Of a stretch of 64,000 nt of DNA, positions 54,804 to 64,000 are shown one piece after another. Every line of letters starts with the position of its first letter. Within the stretch, counting starts at the first letter, position 1. The position numbers and the translations under genes were made by a program. The notes below the pieces were generated by a model. That model was not told the DNA's origin and ran no database searches. It saw only the letters and a list, made by a program, of their open reading frames with translations. The DNA is taken from contig CP087211.1 of NCBI GenBank assembly GCA_020912385.1, positions 434,001-498,000 on the forward strand, read 5' to 3'. Source of the DNA: Neofusicoccum parvum. Lineage: Eukaryota > Ascomycota > Dothideomycetes > Botryosphaeriales > Botryosphaeriaceae.

Positions 54804-55883
54804 ATGCGTCCCCAACAACTCCTCGCCGCGGCTGTGACGCTGTCATCCCTTTCGGCCGCATGGCCATGGCCGCCAAACGTCGAGGACATGAAGGCCGTCA
54901 TGGGCATCGAGAATATATTCAAGCGCGACACCTTCTTCTACGCCCGTCAGGATAACAATGACAACACTAGCAGCGACTGTAAGATCTGCCCGCCCCACAC
55001 GTCGATCCCGAGAAACACTTCAACTAACCTCAGCACTCAACAGCGTCGTCTAACACCGCGAAAGCGACTAACACTGACTCTACCTCCGACACTGCCTCCG
55101 GTACCTCGTCGGCTTCGAACAGTGACAAGACAACGGCCGCAGAAACGGCGTCCGAGACCGGTTCCTCTGCCTCGAACACTGGTAGCGGCTCCGGCACGAA
55201 CACTGCGTCTGAGACGGGCAAGACTACGGGCACGGCTAAGGGCACTAGCACTGGCACCAAGACGTCGAAGAAGGGATCGAAGAGCACGTCGTACGACGCG
55301 CGCCTGCCCGCCGGTGGCATCTCTATGATCACGCCGGCGGCAACGGACACGTCGCAGTACTACAAGATTGGCGACTGGCTCTCGTTCGCATGGAACTACA
55401 CGTCGCTGTCGGCGACGCCGTCGGCCATCAATGTGCTGGCCAGCTGCAGCATGAACCAGGAGACCTACACCATCGCGAGGAACATGTCCGTCGAGGACAA
55501 GAACACGGTGTTCTGGGACACTGGCGAGTACCAGAAGACGGCCACCAAGAGCTTGCTGCAGGAGACGTACACGCTCATCATCTACGATGCTGACAGCAGT
55601 ATCTCTGCTACCGCTGCCGCCGGTTACCTGGGTGTTTCGAAGACTTTCACCTTTGGCATGTACCTCCCGCAGGAGTACACTCCGAGAGCTGGTTAGTTGG
55701 ACCCAACACTTGCATTTTTGTCGTGATAAGTCAAGGCTAACTGTCCGTTCAGATTGGGTTTGCCCCGGTTGTAGCGCTGCTGGCGTCTCTGTTGAGCAAC
55801 AGACCGTCCGCTTCCTGTTCGGCACCTTCGCCATCACCGTCCTGACCTTCACCTGGTTCGTCATCGGTGTCGGCGTCATCTAA
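54804..55883 (+). CDS. Secreted/membrane protein of a fungal unknown-function family (DUF7137-like), 317 aa
   Basis: Exons are 54804-54978, 55044-55691 and 55753-55883, with donors GTAAGA and GTTAGT; total 954 nt. The N-terminus is a signal peptide (MRPQQLLAAAVTLSSLSAAW). A Ser/Thr/Gly-rich linker (about 60-150) leads to a compact domain from GGISMITPAATDTSQYYKIG to EYTPRA. Its motifs include WLSFAWNYTSLSATPSAI, CSMNQETYTIARNMS and TYTLIIYDADSSISATAAAG. After the last splice come WVCPGCSAAG and a C-terminal hydrophobic span (FAITVLTFTWFVIGVGVI). The domain resembles the fungal DUF7137 pattern as I remember it. A cell-surface or ER position with the domain outside is inferred. Asn-X-Ser/Thr sites (NYTS, NMSV) fit secretion. 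Confidence 0.85.
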
Positions 55884-56854
55884 ACGAAAATCACGGAACA
55901 TTCGGCTGGATAATACTTCTGAACGGTGGAGTCACGGCCTTTTGGAGTTCAAGTTCTTCCGACTTGATCCAACTCAATTTTGACGAGAGCATTGCAATGG
56001 GCGTTCAAACACAAAAATGGTTTCAAACCTTTCTCTCCCTTTCCACCTCTAAAGCTTTTGTATCGTGGCGGATCCGTCGCATACGCGTACATGACGAAAG
56101 CCACGCCTAATACTCGAATCTCTTTTTTCGTTCCCTGTTTACATATATTTATTCGTTCTTCTCGTTTTCCAGCGGCTTGCCACACTCCTTTGTTTTGCCT
56201 GGGAATCATGATGGGTTGGAGAACTTTTCGAACGGGTGGAGGGGAGTCAGCATATCTTTCATTTTTCGGGGGGCATGCAGTCAGGGTTAATGGGGAGGCA
56301 GGCGTTCTGGGTTTTCAAGTGCGAAAGGTGGGAGACGAAGGAGTGGAAGGAGACGATGATGAAAGGAGGATAGTAGGTGAGCGGTCTGTGTATCTGGGTA
56401 GTAAATGAAGTTGCGTAGTGAAACGAGAATGGAGATGGATGTCATTGTTTTGTACAGCATTCGTGTTTTCGCGCGCCATTCGAGGCAAGGGGAATGTGGG
56501 TGCTGAGAGGATGTAATTAGAGTGGAGGATGGTAATGTTCATCGAGGATGTCTTCCATGCTACGGTTTGTCTGAGGCTTGCGTGATGCTCTAGTCGGAAA
56601 TGTGCACTTTGCAAGTGAGTCTGTGATACAAGGCGGTGACACTTTCATGGGAAATACACTTTGATAAAGACTAAGCACAGATCTTGACTTAAGTAGCCAC
56701 GCAGGAAACGGGAGACGGAAATGGTCGGCGAGCGGGCGAACGGCAGCAGAGGAGCACATAAGGTGCGCCGGGAAAAAGGAATGACAAGATCATCGAAACC
56801 AATGGAGCTCCCCCACGAGCACTGCAACTTTCTTCTCTTGCGCCGCTTTGCCAT
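55884..56854. other. Intergenic region between convergent genes
   Basis: A 971-bp AT-richer stretch holding the 3' flanks of two genes. No coding structure is seen. Confidence 0.45.
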
Positions 56855-58889
56855 CTATACCAGCATGAAGGCAGCTGCAAGGCAAAGCACCCCGACAGCA
56901 AGTTGCTGCGCAGAGAACGGATCCACCGTCCTCCTCCCAGCACCAGTGGCGTCCTTGATCACGTCAGCCGCAGCCGAGTACCTTCCGGCGTCCGCATCGA
57001 AGTTCAGGCACGCCGTCGGGAGCGGCCAGGGGTCGTCGGTGTTGTTGTAGACCGAGAGGGTGCCGTCTTGGTGGAGTATCTGGGACGGCGTCAGCCTTCT
57101 CGATGCGAGCGAGCAGGGGGAGGGTTGCAAGCGCTCGAATTACCTCGCCGTAGAACCCAACGTCGACGACGGCGGACGGCTCGATGTGGTAGACGTTGGT
57201 CAGCACCCGCTCCGCCACGTCCTTATCCGCCGCGGACGAGTCGGCGAGCGGCTGGCAGGAGGCGTTGACGCCGGAGTGCAGCGGCGTGATCTTGGTCGAG
57301 ATGACGGGGAAGTCGAGGTACGCGCCGGCGGTCACGTCGGGGAGCAGGTTGGTGTCGAAGTGGAAGTGCATGCCGAGGGCGTTGCGGAGGCCGAGGGTGA
57401 TGGTGATGGCGTCGACGGCCGCGTTGGCGTTGAAGGGGAGGGCGGTGATGTTCCAGCCGTCGGTGCTGTTGCTGTGGGCGGTCAGTTTGTGTTTCCGGGG
57501 TTTGAGTGCGGAGGGAGGGGGACGGACAATTTACTCTGTGTGGATTTGTCGGGGTCGCTGAGGTTGAAGAGGAGGCCGGCGCCGTCGGGAACCTGAAGGA
57601 TCGTGAGTGAGGTGAGAGTGTGGAAGGGGATGCAGGCGTACCGTGAGTTCAAATCCGTAATCGATCTCAATGCTACCGTTGAGCTGGTAGCCGCCAATAA
57701 GAAACGGTTCCCACACAAGGCTTGCGCTGCCCACTCCGAGGAGCTTCAGATATTTAATTAGCAGAGCCAATGGTAAAGTGACTATATTAACTTACTTTGA
57801 GGCTGTAGCTCAGTGGAATTCGGTAAATAGAAGCCTCGAAGTCCCAGTTTTGTGAGAGGTTGGTATACAAATCCATATGAGCCCAGAAACCGTTAAGCTC
57901 AATAGAGGCACCGCCTCCCTGTATGCAGTCGTGGGTGTCGAAACCGTCTTCAAGTTTTTCGGTCTGGCAGTCGATATCAAAGTCCATATATTCGACATCC
58001 ACAGTTCCCGTTGTAGTGCAGTTATTGCAGCCAATATTGAATGGCGTATCGGGAACTTTTAGCCCTTCGTTGAGGATTTGTGTGGCAATGGGAATTGAAG
58101 CCGATGAAGTCTCGATAGAGGAAGTTGGAACGGGTACTGAGACGGTGGAAAGCATTGACGAACCGGCATCAGCTCGGCGAAGGAGCTCTCTCCGCGGTTG
58201 GAAATCAGAAGTCTCCTTTATTTGCCGCATCTTGATGGACATGACTGGGAAAGCATCCTTCCACTGTAAGCGCTCTACAGACAGGGAAAAGTGTCTCCCA
58301 TCAGACGAGGCCTCGTATTGTTCAACTCTGATAGCGAAATCAGCCCCATCTTCACCAACTTTGTATCGATGAAGCAAAAATCTTACCTGAATGCAGACCT
58401 CGCACCGTCCTCGTTGCATCCGTCATGGGAGCTGACGATAATACCGCCTTGGAGTTCATCGAGGGTACTGATGCTGCGATGATCAATGGTGGGGAACGTG
58501 ATGGATATCTTGTTGTTGGAACATTCAAGGCTTTGCATCAAATGCTCGAAGTCTTCCAGCAAGAGCACTGGCTCATAAGATTCGACGTGGACGGTGGTCG
58601 CGAAGGCATTCGTGTCATCAGGGTTCTCGGCTTGTCACACTTGAGTTTGAAGCTGGTCTCATAAGACGCGGAATGCTAAAGTAATCTCACCTTCGACGTA
58701 TTCGAGATCAAAGGAGGTAGACAGTTCAAGGCATTCTGCACGCTTTGATAGCCTCGATAGCCTTGTTGCAGCCACTAGACGTTTCTCGATCGATGCACCG
58801 TGCGAAGAGTCGAAAGATTGGCCATGAATTGTAGTGGAGTTGCATACTCCAAGGAGTAGAATCAGAGTGACCAGTCTGATGGAAAGCAT
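56855..58889 (-). CDS. Secreted, probably GPI-anchored protein (DUF7029/DUF7223-like), 564 aa
   Basis: Seven exons: 58691-58889, 58387-58630, 57796-58327, 57642-57743, 57528-57592, 57144-57471 and 56855-57079. Phases sum to 1695 nt. The first exon encodes a signal peptide (MLSIRLVTLILLLGVCNST). Residues about 65-180 hold a domain with EPVLLLEDFEHLMQSLEC and GGIIVSSHDGCNEDG. From about 240, NIGCNNCTTTGTVDVEYMDF opens a second, beta-rich domain with many Cys and Asn-glycosylation sites, which runs to about 490. The C-terminus is a hydrophobic tail (LAVGVLCLAAAFMLV) fitting a GPI signal. The arrangement resembles fungal surface proteins with DUF7029 and DUF7223, from memory only. One donor (GTCCGT at 57527) is unusual but is the only one that keeps phase. 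Function is unknown. Confidence 0.82.
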
Positions 58890-61800
58890 CGTTAAACCAA
58901 CTTCGGATACTGTTCAGTGTGAACCCTCGCGCGAAATAGATCAAGAGGATGTTGAAAGCGAGTCTACAGAGCTGGAGATGAAAGCTCCTTAGGTGCTTTT
59001 ATCTTCCAGCGGAATGGATTCATTAGTCTCCACATAATGCAGAATGTACTATATCTAGGAAAATGGTTGCAGAATATGCTTGTTATGGTGGAGGCTGAGG
59101 TGAATCCATTACCCTGCATCGTCTCCACTCCCCTTGAGCCATGCACTCATAGCCGGATTAAGCAGCCTTATCTATTATTCTTCCTCCAATTGAGCCCCAT
59201 CCTCGCTTACAAATGGTTTGCCTGATCTTACGAATAGGCAGAACCTCCGTGGTGGCTCAGACGAGGCTGCGGATGAGGGGCTCTTTACTATTCATAGGGG
59301 CCGGAATTAAACAACATTCGGTGATATGGACGTCCATAGCTCTAGAGGAGTAATCTGTGGCAGAATTTCATGGATAATAAGCGGATGGCTGCATACTTGG
59401 TGCTACCAGCCTTGCGAAGAGCACGGCTATGCGGTGGGGCCGTGGGGGCCACATGGTGCTGACCACAGGGCGCTTTCATGAAGGCTGTGATGAGTTGCCT
59501 TCTTGAAGCTCTCTAAAGGTCCCATCTGCCCTTCGGGAAAAGTGGGGTGCCAACCGTTGCCTAGATATGGAACACTTCTTCAGTGTCTCGTATCACGCGA
59601 GGCTGAAGGACGGGCAACCTGGCCACTTCACCTTTTGACCAACAGGCTCCCGTTCCGCCATTGAATCCTTCCTATGCTTCCGCAGCCCATTATGCAGCTA
59701 TCACTGGTCTTCTGCATATTGCAAATGATTTCCGTCATTGTCCGCCGTTAGCCTCAGTGACACAATCATCTTGTCAGACTCTGGCGCAAGCTGCAAGGCT
59801 GTCTCCGACGCCCTATCTACTCAGACGTCGACAAAGGCTTGAGGAGAACGCAGGCGTTTGGTTTGAGAATGAATGCCACAGTCATGTTACATGCTCGAAC
59901 ATCGCAAGTACACCAACAACTGCACCAAACGCGAATGATTAGCGGCAAGCACATCCTCCAAGATGCTGTAGATTCAGCTGCTGATCCTGTTCTTTTACGT
60001 CAATGATAATGCTTGCAACAACTGGAATATGAACTATGGAGCTTAGTTAATGATCGTGTAGATGATGAGAAAGGCTGAAGGATCCTACGTTCTCAGAGAA
60101 GGGGGAAAAATGCCGAGATCGAGGACCGCAAGGCTCACGGCCCGAGAGCGACATAATGACTAATACCAACCATCTGCTCTCAGAATATGGTAACTCGGGA
60201 CACCTTCATAATCGACGTCCAACTTGAGTAGAGGCTAGTCTTATACGTGCGTGCAACATAAACTCTATGAGAAAGCATATCCGGAGATACTACAAGTCTA
60301 TGTTTGGTCAAACAACGAGAAGCCTATAGTTGAGAAAGAAGCGGACTCTTGAAAAGACCTGGTCTTAATATTTTCTACAGAAATGACAGTACAAGAAGGT
60401 TTTGCTGAGAGTGCCATTTCACAAATGCCAACCTTTGCAAAGGTCAGTTGAAGTCTATTTGTCGACGGTGAAGTTGTCTTATCAAACCAAGTATCTCAAG
60501 TCAGACATGCCGCGCGCTCGAAAACCTGTAAACACTTGGAAAATTTTATGCTTCCCAATTCAAGTTTGGAGCCAACGGATTTCAATTCGTTCTTATGGGT
60601 GCACTACTCATTAGTTCTACTCTCGCAATCGTCCTCGCCAGCGCATCCGAAAGAGTTGAGTTCTCTAGTGTCGTGGCTTTTACCGTTGCCGTGGGCATTG
60701 ACTTCCAACTTCTGCCAGGCGCAAAGAGCATTCATGATCTTGCAGCCACCGCTGAGTAGACATGGGCACATCCAATCTCTCGTTTCACGGCGAGGACAAT
60801 TGAAAATGCCGTCGTCGTTCGTATTGAGGGAAGACTAGCGCGAAGATGAGATACCGTGCGCTTCACGTGTTGTTCTAGAGTACATATAGATGGCGACGGT
60901 ATTCCTGTGGTTTCAAGGGTAAGAATGCATGGACAAACAGACTCGGGAAAAGGAAAGAAAGGACTGGGATGAGCACAATGTGGCCAAGAAGCCCGAAGCC
61001 CGCAGTACATGCATGACCATCATAAGGATTACAGACAAAATACAATCCACTGGACTTCTTTCACAGTGCGTCAAACCCATGCGTAGATCACCCGGACCTT
61101 TCACTCCACCACCACAGATCACCTCACATCCGTCAACTTCTTGAACCCACCGCCCACCGCAGGAACTCCTCTTCTCTAACACCAGCCATTGACCCCACCA
61201 ATCCCATACTCACCTGCCACCATCACAAATCCCACCACCTCACCTTCCGCCGCACCACTTCACCACGACACCACCCCTCCGTCAGCCCATCATCGGCCAC
61301 CATCCCCCATTCACACCCCTCAGACCCCACAGCCCCAGCCCCAACCCAACCGCCCCTCCCGCCTCCAAACACACGTACCCGCATCAGCGCCTCACCCACC
61401 ACCGTCTCCCCTCACGACGAACCCGACACCCGCAGCCCGCCTGACCGGACCACGCGCCACCCGGACAGCGCCGCCCCAAGGCTCCCGGTTCCGTCTCTGT
61501 CGCGAGGGCGTCCGACGTGCGAGCTGTGGGGGCAGGCGGGCGCGGCGGCACGGGACGACACGACACGGCCGGCCGGCGAGTCAGGTTGCCCTTCCCCCGG
61601 CCGTGCGGGAGCGACGCAGGGGTGCTGGGGTTTCCCGATCGGGCGTGGATGGTGCGGCGGGTGCGCGAGTCGTGTGGGGGGCCTGAGGCGCGGGCGGTGA
61701 CGGGGGTGTGGTGTTGGGAGGGGGGAGTCGGGAAGGGGAGGGGAGGGAGGTGGGTGATGTGATGGGGAGGCTAGCGTGTTGGAGAGGGGAGCAGGTTGGG

Positions 61801-64000
61801 GAGGGAGTGGGGTGAGGTGGTTGCCGTGATGGGGATGGAGCGGCGTAGGGCAAGGGTGATTTGCTCAGGGTACAGGCGGCTGGGCGAGCTTGACTCGGTT
61901 ATCTCGGAAAGGAGTTTGGGAGTGCGAGTTGTACGAGAAAGATACTACGCGCTTAGCAGGGCGTTGGTTTCTTGTTGTTTGAGGGGGCTTAAGATAATGG
62001 GGGGCGGTATAATGAACACTGGTGAGAGGGAGGTGGGATGACTAGTGTAGCAGCGTCATTCAGCCGCTGCTTGATTCCGTTCCATCTCTTTTCCTTCCTC
62101 GGTCTCTGTTGACCCGACAAAAGCTAATATCATCGAAGGATCAATGGACGGAAGCAACCGTGGGAATAGATAGACGGAGAAAAAGATAAGGCGCAAACGG
62201 AGGGAGAGCAGGTCTAGAACTGGAGGGTGACGAGGCCCAGAACTAGAGGCAGAGAGGGAGAAACCTCTGCTTGGGACCGAACTAAGTCGAGATCTCTCGA
62301 ACATCATCTGGCGATCCTGCCCTACTGTAGTGCGCAAGAAGTAGTGCCCTTACGACATGGACTTCTTTCCCCCGGGATCTCAGGAAGACGAGCGATTCGT
62401 CTTCTGAGTGCCGCCCGAGTGCCGCCGGAGTGCGCCATCTCGGAACTTTCCCGGGAGGCGGCGCTGGTGGTGATGGTGGCGCGCGACGAGCGAGCGCCGG
62501 TCGACGGCACGACGCGACGCTACCCAGGGACGCCGGTCCCAAGGTTCGACGGCGCCTAGCTTCGCGCCTCACCGCGAGGAGATGTGGGCGGTGAAAGCGC
62601 ATGGCGGCGTGAAGCTACCTCGAAGTAGTAGAGCGGACGGAATGCATGTAGGACATGGGACGCGCGCGTGTGCGAAAAGGAGATAGCATGGCCGCAGAAA
62701 GATGGAAAAGGAGGTTGGAGACTGGATGGGCTGCAAGAGGGCCAAAGAGTCAGTGTAAGAGGTGGGCGGGTGCCTTGGACCTCTGGCACAAGTCTGCCAC
62801 GTGTAGGCGGTGGCTGTGCAAATGAAAAGCGCAATGCCAGACACGTCCAAAGCTGAGGGGCAGCGATGGCGTAGCACTGATGTATGTGGGCGGGGCCTGG
62901 GAGGATGACGCTTATTGGTGGTGAAACCGACATCTCAAATCCTCCGAGAATGTTCTCTGAAATTTCCCTCTGGTCTTTGGATAGCAACACGGCATTGATG
63001 CCCGCTAGCCCGACCTCCCTTGTCCTCTTCGGATTGGGCTCGCTGGAACTAACGCTTGGTGTTGTCGCTTGGATGTGTGTCCACTGCAGGAAGGATTCTA
63101 CGGGTTTCACAGAACAAGATTTGAGATTTGAGATGAGATCTACGTGCGCGCGGAAGTGGCGGATCGTACAGGATTCGCAGAGATGAGATGGACGGAGTGA
63201 AGCGCCTCGTTTTGACGTGCATCACTGGCTTGGCGAACCGGCCAGCTGTGGTCTTCTGGAACACGTTCGCCTGGGAAGTAGAACTTGATTGGCCTTGGAA
63301 CGGCCTTGGTCTGAGATGTCCATATGCAACCGAAGTATACATGTACAGGGCTGACATCAATTCGGAAAGCGTGTACAGCAACATGTGCGGACGGCGGCTT
63401 TTGGAAAAGCGTAGTTGGGCGATAGAGCAGGCTTGGCCCGAAACTTTTGTCGTAGCATACGGCGGGGGAAACTCTATTGCAAGCGTGATAAGAGGACATG
63501 GCGGCATGCAAGGCGACGAAGGCGGCATGGCGGGCAAAGGCTGGCGGTCGTCTCCTCAGACCGTGCCTGTTTGACGGCGCCGGGCGCTGTGCTGGCAAGC
63601 GACGCGATGGATGAAGCGGTTCTACAAACTCGAAACCGCAGCGCCAGTGCTTTTGTCTGGGTCTTCTGGCCTGCCTCGGCCGGCTTGCGGGCGTTCGCTG
63701 GCAGCGGAATAACGTCAGCATCCCTGCTTCGGATCACGGGCCGTTTTGGGAAAAGCAAGGTGGGAAGAACACTTGATCTAGCCCTGCCGCCAGCATGCGA
63801 GATCCCGCCTCCTTTCCCCCGCCCCAGCAAAGGAGCAAGAGGCAGCAGAGCAAAAGCAAATACGAAACCGAATGCACCGGAAATTGGTGGACGCGCCCTT
63901 CTCGCGACAGGAGTCAACTGCAGCCGCAGCTCGGCAATTTGCTTTGGTGGCAGAGAGCGGGTGTCGCAACCACGGCAGCCGAGGCGATCAGGCCTTTTAT
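58890..64000. other. Gene-poor region to the end of the window
   Basis: Five kilobases without a supportable gene. 59000-61000 is AT-richer, and 61190-61760 is C-rich then G-rich with open frames of low complexity. Frames at 62556-63110 and 63140-63721 on the minus strand have no domain and overlap equally good frames. A short hydrophobic frame at 60532-60759 is noted in the findings. Confidence 0.45.

Noticed and set aside
62556..63721. Two minus-strand frames of 184 and 193 codons near the window end
   Set aside because: No recognisable domain or signal, and they overlap several alternative frames.

Overview
This window is nuclear DNA of a filamentous ascomycete (Pezizomycotina, most likely Dothideomycetes). 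The evidence is short introns (mostly 45-100 bp) with GT..AG ends and CTGAC/CTAAC branch sites, compact monocistronic genes on both strands, GC-rich coding sequence, and families typical of moulds: HET-domain proteins, serine/threonine-rich GPI proteins, the INO80 subunit Arp8, Paf1, Nhp6 and HMG-CoA synthase. Exon coordinates were derived by hand from reading frames and splice signals; no database search was run.

Layout. 1-1746 holds most of an EF-hand MscS-type mechanosensitive channel gene (its 3' end lies outside the window). 4174-6016 is a Ser/Thr-rich GPI-type surface protein. 7087-14807 is a housekeeping block: a DUF2458-type protein and a COX14-like mitochondrial protein transcribed divergently, a small secretory-pathway membrane protein diverging from an RRM/acidic nucleolar-type protein, and a two-span membrane protein. 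15552-16495 is an Arl1-type small GTPase with six exons. 17045-19362 encodes an isochorismatase-like cysteine hydrolase fused to an amidase-signature hydrolase. 19960-25228 carries ARP8 (with an unusually long intron) and PAF1 in tandem.

26836-36627 looks like an accessory island: a soluble epoxide hydrolase, two same-strand HET-domain genes, an RNase H-fold gene interrupted by an in-frame stop, and a 2-oxoglutarate/Fe(II) oxygenase. A 5.3-kb gene-poor stretch follows, then NHP6 with probable 5'-UTR introns, another gap, and HMG-CoA synthase. After a 4.5-kb gap, 50927-58889 encodes three membrane or secreted proteins of fungal unknown-function families. The last 5 kb shows no convincing gene.

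Most genes are independent housekeeping units. Functional links visible from the sequence are the two fused domains of the ureide/biuret-type hydrolase, the nuclear set (Arp8, Paf1, Nhp6), and the HET pair, which suggests a self/non-self recognition locus. The most interesting items are the fused hydrolase, the 1.18-kb ARP8 intron, the HET/RNase H island and the 5'-UTR introns of NHP6.
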